The notes under the pieces: model-generated
The model's input: the letters and a program-made list of their open reading frames with translations, nothing else
Told to the model about the DNA's origin: nothing
Databases searched by the model: none
Shown: in pieces, positions 44,994 to 55,731 of the stretch
Position numbering within the stretch: position 1 is the first letter of the stretch
How the letters are laid out: each line of letters starts with the position of its first letter
Assembly (NCBI GenBank): GCA_948567375.1
Contig: OX419762.1
Span: 42,947,034 to 43,011,033, forward strand
Length of the DNA: 64,000 nucleotides
Direction of reading: 5' to 3'
DNA from: Lunularia cruciata
Taxonomy: Eukaryota > Streptophyta > Marchantiopsida > Lunulariales > Lunulariaceae
Made by a program: the position numbers and the translations under genes

Positions 44994-45643
44994 TTGCAAG
45001 TCCTTCCATGTACAGAGTTTGTGAGTTCATGGGACAAGGTCTCTTGCACAGGTCTGGTAAGAGGGATGCATTTTCAATTGACCATAGATATAGTTAGAGA
45101 TGCACTTGCTATGCCAAGGGAGAGAACACCAAGACGGAGGATAGTTCCTTACACACTTGTTTCAGACTGGTTTCCACAAAAGGACAGGGTTGCAAAAAGA
45201 TATTTGACAAGGCAATGTGTGCATCCTATGTTCCAAGCTTCTTCTTCTAGTTGATGGGTGCACCCACTATTAGGCCCAAGATTGTACATGGGCATTTGGT
45301 ACTCAACACCAAGACCAAGTTGAGGAGATTTGGTGTGGAGGATTATGATTGGGGAGAGTTAGCATTTAGAGCTATCATTGCAGAGGTGGGGAGTTTGCAA
45401 AGCCAATTGAGGAGTCCTAAGGGGCAAATTTTCAAGGTCACCTTCCTTGGGCAAATACTCACTCATCTCTTTGTGGAGAGAGGTTTCATTTTAGAGGAGG
45501 ATGTGATGTACATGAGTGATGGAGAGGAGGAGATTATACACAAGGGAGAGCATGATGATGATCATGAGGATGCAGAAAGCTCAGATGAGGATGAGACTAC
45601 TGATGATAGGGAGGATGAGGGAGAGGATGAAGATGGTGAGTGA
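44994..45643 (+). pseudogene. Unrecognised ORF pair with acidic tail
   Basis: Two frames in tandem: 44994-45254 (VSCTGLVRGMHFQLTIDIV, then RRRIVPYTLVSDWFPQKDRV) and 45251-45643 (GVEDYDWGELAFRAIIAEV, GQIFKVTFLGQILTHLFVER, then about 30 mostly Asp/Glu residues). One frameshift near 45250 would join them into about 210 residues. The style resembles the plant transposon-associated domains found beside gypsy-type elements, but I do not recognise it with confidence. The last codons coincide with a consensus splice donor (GATG/GTGAGT, 45636-45641), so a downstream exon is possible. Confidence 0.4.
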
Positions 45644-46068
45644 TTGATTGATTAGGTTTGAGTTTCGTCATATATATATATTTATATATATACTTTCTCA
45701 TATATTTGTATGTTTGAAAACATACAAAGTTATTTTGTATATACCATTACCAGATTTAATAAATGAATTCATTTAAGAAGCTTGAATTAATGAATTTGTG
45801 AACTTGTGTATTTTTGAAATTCAAATATGAATTTGTACTTGATGGATAACTAAATGAACCACTTGTGAACAGTTGTTCAATAGATTTGTGTTGAGACACA
45901 GCCCTTACCCTTTGTTGAGATAGCTCATTTTCCCTCTTCTTCTCTTTCACCACTTTCTCCGTTTGTGGAGGGGGTTGGTGACCCCATGCATTTCAGAGTA
46001 CCTTCACCTCCTTCTTGTTCTGTTGACATCACTTGCATTTTAAATGATTGTGTTTGAGTGGCTGAGTG
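45644..46068. other. Unassigned, AT-rich
   Basis: Possible intron or spacer between the acidic ORF and the coiled-coil ORF; no feature seen beyond an AT-rich stretch at 45670-45695. Confidence 0.4.
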
Positions 46069-46192
46069 TAGAGAGAGATTAGTGCTTGAGCATGAGAGTA
46101 GATTGGAGAGTGTAGAGGAGAGAGAGAGAGATTAGTGCTTGAGCATAAGTGTAGATTGGAGAGTGTAGAGGAGAGAGAGAGAGAGAGATTAG
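46069..46192. repeat. Tandem repeat, about 60-bp unit, GA-rich
   Basis: GAGAGATTAGTGCTTGAGCAT..GTAGATTGGAGAGTGTAGAGG occurs twice and its start a third time. On the plus strand it codes for a charged coiled-coil pattern; the minus-strand serine-rich frame here is a shadow. Confidence 0.8.
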
Positions 46193-47503
46193 TGCTAGAG
46201 CGAGATAGACTTCTTTGTGAGTGAGAGAATTTACTTGCTGCAAAGGAGGAGAGGCATCTGACCTTGCTTACTTCTAAGATGGAGAGAGAGTAGAGATTAA
46301 TTGACTTGGACTTGGACATACTAGGTGCCACAACCATGGCGGAGGATTATAGGGTCCAATTACATAATTAGGCATGAGAGTTAGCATCTACTATAAAGAG
46401 GTGCAAGAGTGCACATGTTTAGGTAGAGGAGAGCGAGAGTAGTCTAGCTCAAATGAGGGCTAGTGTAGAGGAGAGTGAGAGTAGTCTAGCTCATATGAGG
46501 GCTTGTGTGGCTTATCTTGGACCAATACTACGTATGATTGCTCGCCAGACCCATACTCGTCATGAGATGCAAACCCAAATTGATGCCACCCATGTGTTAC
46601 CTCATGATGTGGAGACTCAAGGCACTTAGACTGAGTTTAGAGAAAGGATTAGTCTATCAGGAGAGTATATTCCATGTATCCTCTTCCCAGGCTTCCTACC
46701 GAAGAAGATTATTATTGTGGATATTACTTGTTTGGCATCATTATGGATTTGTGGCACTATCAGTTTCCGTGCATGGGAGAGTAGGACGACTAGGCATGGT
46801 TGGTGCCCTCACACACAGTCGGGGCCTATAGGGTGGGTAGCCCATCCTGGTGTTAGCCATTTCATCCAGTTTTGTTTGCTACGCTTTGAGGTTATCTTGT
46901 GGATAGATCTTACTTTGGATGAAATGGAGTGGTTGCTACGGAGCATGTGGCAATGGTCCAAACTCTAGGAGGGAGTTCATACCGGGTCTTGCCTCATGGC
47001 CTGTTTGTGTTCTACAGATATCTAGCAAGATTCTGAATTTAGAGGACTTAAAGTTAGATCATATGAGCATCTTACTTCATTAGGTTTACCTCTTTGTGAT
47101 CTTTTGATCATAGATAGTGATTCATTCTCTTATTATAGGAACCATCCACACGGTGCTATCCACCCTACCTACTTCCGTCCTTATAGGGTATAAAGAGCAT
47201 CTTACACTTGGTCATATGACCCTTTGATGAGTGCTTTGGACAGATTTTTCATGATGATAGGCCTATTGTTAGTTGGGCAGAAGAGGAGTGGACATCATGT
47301 AGACTGAGTTCTTATAGATGTGATCCATATTCTCTTTTGCTAGCGGTATCATCCATTGAGACTTGGATGAGAGCAAGTGGCCCTATGGTGGTCATTGAGT
47401 CCATTTAGGATTCAACATCATGTATACCGTCGTAGACTTGAGGATGTAGTAGTAGCACTTAGACACCATGGTGCATCCCCCTCTTCTTCTTCACCTCCTT
47501 GAC
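46186..47503 (+). pseudogene. Unrecognised coiled-coil protein remnant
   Basis: The plus frame from 46186 reads LERDRLLCE, ENLLAAKEERHLTLLTSKME, DYRVQLHN and ELASTIKRCKSAHV, followed by a perfect 14-residue repeat VEESESSLA(Q/H)MRA (46422-46505), all typical of a coiled coil. Five stops replace E, Q or W-type codons. Downstream fragments (46717-46968; LDEMEWLLRSMWQWSKL and, near 47430, RRLEDVVVALRHHGAS) may be its continuation. With the acidic ORF upstream it may form one transposon-borne gene. Function unknown. Confidence 0.35.
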
Positions 47504-48562
47504 CACCATTGTCACAGGTTTAGGTTTTATTGGCTCCCCATTTATATACATCTTTTGTTTTATCCCAATGTATACATTTATCTTTTAGTTTACACTTGTG
47601 AAACTCTTATTATTTTGTCTAACTCTCATATTTTCATACGCTATATACTCAAGTGTGCCTTGTGTATCAAGCAGGTCATCACCTTGCACCTATGTGCACC
47701 ATCTACATCAAGAGTCACCGCACTTAACCCATCACGGGTGTCCCTCAGCGCCCACAAGCATCAATGTGTGTTGATGAGTGCCAATGAGACATGACTTGCA
47801 CCAACAAGTACAAATGAGCGCCTACCACTATTTACAAGCACGCGAGAGCAATTTTGAGTGCCTATGAGCATCTAAGGGCACCTACGGGCGCCTACAAGTG
47901 CTAGCTGGCCTTTATTAAACAAAGTGTGGCATTGAGCGGTGGCAAAATAGAGTTTATGGGTGGCTATGAGCGACAACTCGTGGCATCTTGGGCTAACTAT
48001 GTGCGGCCAAGGAAAAATATGAGAGGAACTGAGTGGTAAGAAGCAACATCTAGAGGATACTAGCAGCATTTATCAAATTTCCATAACTCATCTTTATTAT
48101 AATCATAATAAAGATTACATGTTGGTATAATATTTGCTATTGGTAGGGTACGATGGATGATGAACCTGAGTGAGCACTTTGAAATAGTTACTTATTTCCT
48201 CGTGAGATTTCCCTACTTGTATGAGACTCATTTTGATTTCATGAGTGCGTTTGATTCCAAACGCTTCTCCTTAAATTTTTGTTTGTCTGCCCTAGCTTTC
48301 CTTTTATCTACACTCAATTTTTTTGAATTTCAATTTTCATCTACTCTATCTCTAATCTAACATGCTCTGCTTCCATTCTCATCATTATTTTCTCTCTTTT
48401 CCTCATGGTGGTGGCTTAGTTCAGCTAGTCATGACCTCTCCTTGGATTCTATAGTATCTGCCTTCAACATGGTAATTTTTGCTAAATTATGAGACAATGA
48501 CATACTAGGTGACAAACTTGGGTACCTTACTTGCTTATATTCCACCTTTCCTCCTCTTTGGG
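47504..48562. other. Unassigned, including degenerate repeats 47695-48065
   Basis: No gene. 47695-48065 is built of loose repeats around GAGCGCCTA(C/T)(A/G)AG and GAGTGCC(A/T)ATGAG. A similar composition occurs at 43470-43730 and 44590-44940. Confidence 0.5.
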
Positions 48563-48934
48563 TCACGTTCCCCTTCTTAGATGGCAAAAGCACACTTGGA
48601 TCCATCCCTTGTAGAAGTTAAAGGTGGTGGTGTAATGAAAGGCAAGTCCTTGATACTCATCCTCGGGTGATAGGATTCCATTGTCCATGCCACTCGGTAT
48701 ACTTTCCACCCCTTGGGTGTTTATGACCAATTGGGGGCCTGAGTCAAGGAGCACCATCTTTGGAATAGATGAGAATTGTGAGCACTCTTGTGCACCTTCA
48801 TGGACCTCTTCCTTGCAAGCCTCGTAAATCTTGCTCAAATTGGGATTAAAATCTCCTAAACTTACCATTGCAGGTGGACTTATGTTTGCTCTTATCATGC
48901 CATTTGTAGTGTCGCATCTCGATTGCTCGGACAC
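48563..48934 (-). CDS. Hypothetical 123-residue ORF
   Basis: Uninterrupted minus-strand frame (ISPPAMVSLGDFNPNLSKI; EYQGLAFHYTTTFNFYKGW). It is not recognised. It has a balanced composition and is longer than the surrounding spurious frames, but there is no supporting context such as promoter, splice sites or neighbours. Confidence 0.2.
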   Translation of the reverse strand: MSEQSRCDTTNGMIRANISPPAMVSLGDFNPNLSKIYEACKEEVHEGAQECSQFSSIPKMVLLDSGPQLVINTQGVESIPSGMDNGILSPEDEYQGLAFHYTTTFNFYKGWIQVCFCHLRRGT

Positions 48935-50042
48935 TGGAGTTCCAATGATAGTAGTTAGAGTTATTTCAATAGTTTCTCAAAGACTACTTTTTGACGGTCA
49001 GATTTTGTGTTTAGGGTACTGACTTCATGGTGGGGCCCACTGTCACTTTGCACCATTTTCACCATTGAGTGTGTCGGGACCGTTAGGGTTTCAAATCTAG
49101 CTCAAGTCCAGGGGTATACTTTCAAAGTGCAGCTCCAAAGAGTTCACTTCTCTAATGTTGAGCCTTCGAGTTCCTAATTATGGTGGATAGAGGCCGGCAA
49201 GCGTCACCTGGATTCTCTTAGCTAGAGTGGGTGTGGCTTGATTGTAATCAATGCCCAGTTGTTGGCAGTTTATAAAGTGACAGATCAAGTACTGATCTGA
49301 GTTGAGTTGAGTTAAGTTGAGAATGGTAAACAATTTGATAAAATCAAAGAAGTGAAATCAGGGGGAAATTGGGTGTAGAAACTTTGGGTGTTGGTGGTAT
49401 CTCCAAGCTCGGTGGATCATTGGTAGCTCGATTGAAGTTCAGTTTTTCCTTGGTGTGCAAAAGCTCGTTGCTTGATGAAGATTTGGCAGTAAGGCAGACG
49501 GTGTGCAGAAGCGTTGGCCAATTTTTTAGCACAAAAGGAGCAAATTTCAAGCAGTGGTTGTGATTTTGAGCTCATGAAGTGAAAGCGGGACCAATTTGTT
49601 GCGAGTTGGGCTCAAAAAGTAAAATTGAAGGTGGAGTTGGGAAGCTATTCTCGTGAATTTGTGATTTGGAGAGACCCATGTTTTCAATTTGGCTTGAGTG
49701 AAGAGTTAGTGGGGGATTTGGCGGTCAGCTAACTTCAGGGTTTATGTTAGATTTTGGTTGGGTTTTACGTCAAGTTTTGGCTAGATTTGGAGGAGTTTTG
49801 ATGTTTGGCCAGACTTGAGGAAGTTCCACTAGTTTGGAGGACTTTTGCAAGTTTGGAGGAGTTTTGCCAAATTTTGGAGGAGGTTCAAAGTGGCAAGAAG
49901 AAAGGCCTCATTTGGGTGTCTAGAGGCTTTGAGGCATAGGGCTGTAGGCTATGAGAAGCTACGAAGGCCTAAAAGAGCTAGCAAGCTAGCTTGTTGGCGC
50001 CAGGCTAGCTAGTTTAGAGTAGATCTTGGTCATTGGTTGGCA
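48935..50042. other. Unassigned, no recognisable gene
   Basis: Purine-rich on the plus strand from 49360 to 49960, short frames only. AGTTGAGTTGAGTTAAGTTG at about 49300 is a small simple repeat. Confidence 0.5.
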
Positions 50043-50133
50043 AAATCTACTCATCTTACTAGATTATGCATAATAGGGTTTGAACCCTAGATCTCTTGTT
50101 CCTAGACTGGTGCCCTAGCCAACTGGTCCACCC
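50043..50133 (-). repeat. tRNA-like sequence, probable SINE head
   Basis: On the minus strand TGGACCAGTTGG (A-box-like) is followed about 36 bases later by GGGTTCAAACCC (B-box-like, with a perfect T-arm AGGGTTCAAACCCT). No tRNA cloverleaf with matching acceptor arms was found, so a tRNA-derived SINE or decayed tRNA is more likely than a working tRNA gene. Confidence 0.55.
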
Positions 50134-50839
50134 TCACTTGTTGTCCTAGTGATTGTGCCACTATTATCTATACACTTGTAGCTTTGGCTAGGAGAGGTTG
50201 TTTGATCCATTCTTGGTGATCTTGGTAGCTTAGGACTTAGATATGAACTTCTCTTATGTCAAATGCCAAATAGTGGCAAAGTCAGTCCTATGTTGTTTTA
50301 TGAGATGGAGGGTTTTTGTTAAGATTTCTTGTGATTGGACCCCCTCCATTCTCTACTTCTTGTTTGTGCACCACGTTTGTGTGTGGTGCCCTGACTTTTG
50401 AGTGTTGGTGCTCGGGTGTGCTCTTGATAGTGAGGCTAGAGTGATGACCAATCAGACTACCTTTGTTTCTCTCTGGTGAGGCAAGAAATGATGACTTTCA
50501 GATTGTGAGAGTGCGTGTTATGATGATAGGTTATAGGTTGCACTTTCCCCTAGTGTAGTTATCTCGGTTAGAGTTACATTAGTGAGTGATGCTTAGTTGA
50601 TGTTGGCACTTGGTGGTGTTGGCACTTGGTGGGGTACTTGCAATTGTAATTTGTGGTTCCGGTTTGTTGTTGCAGTTTGCGGTTGCAGTTACTTTGTCAC
50701 GACGGAGTTCTTTGGGGATTCCAAAGGAGATAGCCTTGCAATACATAGTGGGTTTACTTGGAGTGGTACTCGGTATCAGCCTGTATCTTAGGTCCAATGA
50801 GTGAGGAGATTGACTCTGAGTTGGAGTTTGATAAGAGAT
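50134..50839. other. Unassigned, no recognisable gene
   Basis: Possibly the leader or LTR of F3, but no LTR ends or primer binding site were found. The overlapping 60-70 codon frames at 50597-50804 cover a GT-rich stretch. Confidence 0.4.
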
Positions 50840-50869
50840 GATTTAGTTGAGAGTGCACTTGGTGTGTCT

Positions 50870-52480
50870 ACACCATTGTTTTAGGACATGGACAAGATTT
50901 ATGGGGCCTCCAAATGCCCTAGGCATTACTTTGGTATAGTGGGTTCTATTGAGTTGGATGACTTCATCTAGGAGTTTGATAGTTGGTGTGATCTGCAATA
51001 GATGCGGAACCCAACTTTGTTTACACTCTTCATGGCATGGAAGGGGTTGTTTCAGCATTTGGAAGGTCTGCCAATGGATGACTACCATGAGTTTAGGAGA
51101 GCTCATTTGGTGGAAATTGAGTTATGGAGACAAAATTGGTCTTCGAACTATGTCTTTATCACTTTAGGTTTGGTGGCCAGGAGTAGATTGGCTGTCCCTA
51201 CGAGTTCTAGCTTGAGTAGTGTTGGTGGAGCTAGTGGAGGTGCACTAGTTGGAGATAGTGCTACTACGAGTGGAGGTACTGCTACAAGAGATTGTGTGGT
51301 ACCAGGGTTTAACCCCATGGTGGAGTGGAGTTCTTCCAATGTTTGAGGCAGAACTACCAAGCAATGCGGACTGACAAGTTGAGGAGCTTGTAAGAGTTCT
51401 AGCAGAAGGCTAGAGAGAGCCTACGTGAGGCATACACTTGCATGAGGTGGCTGATCAGTTTCAGTCAGGGAGTTATTGAGGCCCAAGCAGTCTAGTTTTG
51501 GTATGGGATACTAGACAAGGAGTTGCGACGTAGAGGTCATGATGCTATGTTGTTACATGCTACTTTGCCTACTTTGGCAGTGGTCTTTGATTTGGTTGAG
51601 CGTATTGAGCTCAACATGGTGGAAGAGAAGGTGGTGACATTTGGATTTGGTAGGGAGACCTCATCCATGGCTGTGACTTCTTCTAGACTGCAGTAGAGTG
51701 CACCACACCCAATTGGTTTTTGAGGATAGGGTGGATAGCCCATATCCTATGGAGTGAGTGGAGGGCCTAGTGGAGTTAGACCCTTACTTTCATTTTTGGG
51801 TCAGCAGTAGCCAATGAATGGTGGTGTTGCTTGTTGGACTTGTGGTGGACCTCACCATCAGAGAGAGTGTACTCAAGGTAGTGGACCTGATACCTCGAGT
51901 GTATCATAGCCAGCACAGAGGCAGTGTGAACATTGCCTCAGATTTGGTCACACTAGTGACCAATGTTTTGACCTACACCCGAAGTTATGGAGTGGTAGAG
52001 CTACTATGGTAGGTAGTAAAGGAGCTCCAGTTCATGGAAGACAAGGTGGTAAAGGTGGTGGTAGAGGATCTACACCTAGTAGGGATGAAGTACCTGCCCT
52101 TACTTTTGATATAGCTATAGCTACTTGGATTGAGCAGTTGGAGCAAAGATTGGCTAGTATGGCCATTGCTTAAAGGACATCAGATTTGGGTATTGAGGCT
52201 TCCACCTCATATGATGGTGATATAGATGCTTTGGACTTCATGTGTAGAGCAGCACAGGTGGATGCATCTGTAGCAATGACTAGGAATGCCGTACATGCTC
52301 TAGAGCCTAGAGGGGCATCAGTGGAGTTGGACCTACAGAGAGGAGAGGTTGGGAGACAGGTTAGACTTCCCCAATCTTTCATACTATCTGAGGCATTACA
52401 GGCAATATCCATGGCTCCTAGACATCCTAGAATAGATGTGGTAGGTGGTAGGAGTGCATGATGGACTACCTGCTAGTCAA
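50870..52480 (+). pseudogene. gag with two zinc knuckles, F3
   Basis: Begins within IELDDFI (stop) EFDSWCDLQ and continues LFTLFMAWKGLFQHLEGL, HLVEIELWRQNW, a Ser/Thr/Gly-rich spacer, then after a frameshift near 51345 the gag core NYQAMRTDKLRSL, RESLREAYTCMRWLISFSQG, VQFWYGILDKELRRR-type and VERIELNMVEEKV. Two cysteine knuckles follow: CWTCGGPHHQREC (about 51835) and CEHCLRFGHTSDQC (about 51930), then a glycine-rich basic stretch. Multiple stops (for example TAA about 51391, TAG about 51493). The double knuckle separates it from the single-knuckle F1 and F2 gags. Confidence 0.75.
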
Positions 52481-52799
52481 ATACTTACTACTACACAGAC
52501 TGAGTCTAACATGATGTTTGGGGCAATTCAGCTGATTATGCGGCGTCCTTTGTTTTTGGCCCGTGACATGTTTACATTGGAAGTTGACCCACACCTAGTG
52601 TTTTGGTTGGCTGCCATGCTGTGGGTAGGGATGATGCGGTTCCTACTACTAGAGCAGAGGTGGTTGATGGTGGAGCTGACTTAGTTGAGGAGCATGGGAT
52701 CTATTCAGCGACCAGTGGTTTATGGCAGGCGGCAGTGGCTAGACAGGAAGAGTTGCCAGCTAGACCGGCCTTTGAGAGAGCATGGTTCACACCTAGTAT

Positions 52800-53371
52800 T
52801 GTCCTATTGGATAACTAGAGGGGGATTTTCCATTTGGTGGGACCTTCAAGGAAGGTCTACACGCCATAGAGAGTCTTGTTAGACTCAAGTGCGTAGCCTC
52901 TTATGTTGGGGAAGGCTACAATTGTTGGTCTAGAGTTACGAAAGACCGATGTGGAGAGGTGTCCATTTCAGATCCAGACATCTCTAGATGGTGGTTTGAC
53001 ACAATATATCACACATGGGGAGCTTGTTGTACAGGTTCAGCCTGGTCATCCGACTAATAGCTCGATGGTGAGAGCTCACGCTATTGCGACAATAGCTGAG
53101 TCATATGATGTGCTAGATGGGAGAGCAATGTTATACCCCATGGGTTTCAATATTGACTACTAGGAGGAGACAACCTCCTATAGACCAAGTTGGCAATCAG
53201 GTGAAGGACGAGTATGCCGCCTACCAGTACGCTTCAATAGTGGCAGTCTTGGCTCACTACAATCTAGGACCATGGCAACATCAGTTTTAGCTTTCAGTGG
53301 TGCAGTTATTTGGCTTGGTGACTTGTTGGAGGGGAACACCCATGCAGAGGATACTCCAATACTAGAGGAGA
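52800..53371 (+). pseudogene. Protease domain, F3
   Basis: VLLDSSA (52876-52896) is the catalytic loop with the glycine of DSG changed to serine, followed by a TAG. It continues LMLGKATIVGLELRKTDVER, CPFQIQTSLDGGLTQYIT, ESYDVLDGRAMLYPMGFNID, then TAG 53161-53163 replacing a probable tryptophan, then SYRPSWQSGEGR. It ends at the G insertion. Confidence 0.7.
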
Positions 53372-54092
53372 TGTAATACTCCAAGGACAAGAGAAGAGAG
53401 AAAACACTCAAACATTCAATGCCCCAAAGGAGCACCTTCTCTTTATTATATAGACAAATCTCCTCCAAGGAAGCTCCACCATAGGATTAGGGACACAGAT
53501 AGGTGACATGTCAATAAGCTCCACCTTTGGATTACTTACTTGGATGGGTGACATGTTTGGTCTAGGTCCTATCGGGTTGGTCAAACAAGCTTTGACCGGA
53601 GGAAATCTTTTAGGGAATCTTCCTGTAGGAATCTCAAAATCATATAAGGTACCATTGGAAAGCTCTCGACAAGACAAAGCAAGGAGGGAGGGAAGGCCAG
53701 CCTTTCCTCTATTTGGGGAGAGGAGTCGCACATTTTCAAGGCCTAATTCATCCGTTTAGGCCTCCGAAATTGCCTTCAAAGATTTCAAGCATATTTTGGT
53801 TCCTACTCTATTAGTAGAAGTCCCCTTTTGGTGACACCTCTTTCTGATCTGTTTATTCCATCATGTGTAACATCCTTCCAGATGTTACCAAACCAATTCT
53901 CACCTTTAAATCATATGTCTAGCTATTGGTTCTAAGGTTCTCAAGTCTATTTTGGTTTCTGCACTATTAGTAGAAGTACTCTTTTGGTGATACTTCTATC
54001 TTATCTATTTTGACCATCATGTATAACATCATTCTAGATGTTACCAAGCTCAATTTCACATCTAGATCATATGGCTAGCTCTTGGTATTATA
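53372..54092 (-). repeat. F1-G 3' LTR
   Basis: 721-bp antisense F1 LTR, TGTAATACTCC to TATTATA; the last dinucleotide has changed from CA to TA. The antisense polypurine tract GACCTTCCTCCTTTT follows at 54093-54107. Confidence 0.93.
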
Positions 54093-54105
54093 GACCTTCC
54101 TCCTT

Positions 54106-55037
54106 TTAAGACGCAATATCCTCGTTGTGCAATTGTTGCTCAAATGTTTGCACCAACACCGGTGCATGTGCCAAATTGGCAGCGGGCTCCCAGGTTACTT
54201 CATAGAGGGAGTAACCTTTCCATTGTACTAGATAGTCCACCCATGGATGGAAAGTACCACATATGCATTTTTGGAGAATCCGCTCCACTTCATATTCCTC
54301 TGTGCCATCAATGAGTGTCGGACAAGGTCTAATGTCCTGTGTGGAATGACCTTGGCCTGATCGGGGAGCATATCTGTGTAGTAGGGAGACATGGAACACT
54401 AGATGGATCTTCATGTGTGGTGGTAGCTCAAGGTGATATGCCACAGCGCCGATGCAATGAAGAATCAAGAAAGGCCCAATAAAACGAGGTCTGAGCTTAC
54501 AAGGTCCAACTAATGTGAAGTTGGTTGTCAATAGCCACACTTGATCCCCAACATTGAACTCCATGTGCCTGCGGTGTGCATCAGCATACTGCTTCTATCA
54601 ATTTTGTGCAATCTATAATCGGTGCTTGGCGCTCTCTACACCTTGTTGTATTCTAGAAACAAATATGTTGATTGCATTGACCTTGGTAGCCACAGGACGG
54701 ATCTTCATCAAGCTAGAAGGTGTGAAGGGATGATCACCATACATGAGGAAGAACGGAGTGACCTGGGTGAATGCATTCACTGAATTGTTGTAAGAAAATT
54801 CCACCAACGGGAGTAGGGTGTCCCACCTCTCTTGCTCTTCTAAGGTCAAGCCGCATAACATATCTTCAATTGTGCAATTAGCCCGCTCTGTTTGGCCATC
54901 TGTTTGTGGGTGGTAAGCTATGGACATGGCCAACTTGGTTTTGAAGAAACCAAAGAGTGTTCGCCAAAACAAACTGGTGAATTGGGTGCCTCTATCGGTG
55001 ATGAGTACTCTAGCCAAGCCATGGTGAGCAAAGACTG
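54106..55037 (-). pseudogene. Integrase C-terminus and chromodomain, F1-G
   Basis: Integrase core from VLITDRGTQFTSLFWRTLFG (near 55010) through HPQTDGQTERANC and EFSYNNSVNAFTQVTPFFLM, then the GPY/F module (LRPRFIGPFLILHC) and chromodomain (EYEVERILQK, VDYLVQWKGYS, VTWEPAANLAHAP). It has adjacent stops TGA-TAG at 54595-54600; the TGA matches copy A 5238-5240. It ends at TAA 54106-54108. F2e separates it from the rest of integrase. Confidence 0.9.
55033..55037 (+). other. Target-site duplication of F2e, left
   Basis: GACTG, identical to 60680-60684. Joining the two flanks restores the F1 integrase sequence around CTTAGATGCAGTCTTTGC. Confidence 0.95.
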
Positions 55038-55112
55038 TGTAACAATATGGAGTTTAGTGACAAAGTTAGTCGGGCTTACAAAGTAGAGAATAAGACAAAA
55101 TAGCCTAGAATA

Positions 55113-55329
55113 TTCTAGAAGCATCTAAGAAGCTTCTTAGGAAGCTTCCCAACTAGTTAACTTGCGCCCTAAGCAGGTAGCTTCTAGAAGGAAGCTTCTA
55201 GAAGCTTCTAACTAGCTTAGCTTGCACGCCAAGTAGGCGGCTTCTAGAAAGAAGCTTCTTGAGAAGCTTCCTAGTTAACTTGGCTTGCACTCCAAGAAAG
55301 CGGCTCAAGGAAACTTCTTGAGAAGCTTC
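55113..55329 (+). promoter_or_regulatory. Heat-shock-element-like array in F2 U3
   Basis: GAAGCTTCTAGAAGCTTC (55191-55208) is four perfect alternating modules (GAA-2-TTC-2-GAA-2-TTC), the consensus bound by heat-shock factors. Two-module sites occur at 55113, 55129, 55141, 55182, 55242, 55251, 55263 and 55322. All lie within about 240 bp upstream of the TATA box. The role is inferred from the motif and from the known heat-activated plant LTR of ONSEN; the repeats could also be structural only. Confidence 0.5.
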
Positions 55330-55348
55330 AAGGGTCTTGTATGCTACC

Positions 55349-55356
55349 TATAAATA
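55349..55356 (+). promoter_or_regulatory. TATA box of F2 LTR
   Basis: TATAAATA, 104 bp before the LTR end, conserved in sequence and position in F2b, F2c and the 3' LTR. Confidence 0.75.
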
Positions 55357-55461
55357 CCAAGGCCAAAGCTCATGCTAGGCATTCGGAGTTTTCCCTCATT
55401 CAAGTGTCCCAATGTGAGCTTCCATTCTCCTATTTCTCTCCTCGGTTTCGGTCTTTTACAT

Positions 55462-55473
55462 TGGTATCAGAGC
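55462..55473 (+). other. Primer binding site, F2e
   Basis: TGGTATCAGAGC, one base after the LTR; initiator Met-tRNA type, same as F1. Confidence 0.92.
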
Positions 55474-55731
55474 AAGAATGGGATGGATGGAATTTATGGA
55501 CCACCAAATCCACTTCTGCCAAACCATTGGGACTTTCATGTCCAGATATTACCAAAGCATCGTTTCACACAATTCATCACCTCACGCTTTGGGCAGGATT
55601 TTCTACATATGATCACCATGTCAGAGGAACCCTTGATACTTCCAGTTGTAACTTATGGAGAACGGTGGACGTGTTGTATCTACGTGTTAATCAACTAGAT
55701 AAATTGCGGGTAGTGGAATAGAGTAGTAGCG

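Larger units (their letters stand above)
50840..53371 (+). mobile_element. F3: distinct Ty3/gypsy gag-protease fragment
   Basis: Third LTR-retrotransposon family, unrelated by eye to F1 or F2 gag. It is cut at 53371 by insertion of F1 copy G; RT and 3' LTR would lie beyond the window. No LTR for this family is visible. Confidence 0.75.
55038..55460 (+). repeat. F2e 5' LTR
   Basis: TGTAACAATATGG to GTCTTTTACA. U3 holds GAAGCTTC and TTCTAGAA repeats. The TATA box is at 55349. The equivalent 3' LTR lies 5219 bases downstream with no length change. Confidence 0.97.

Noticed and set aside
46029-46337. Serine/leucine-rich minus frame of 102 codons
   Set aside because: Antisense of the GA-rich tandem repeat and coiled-coil frame.
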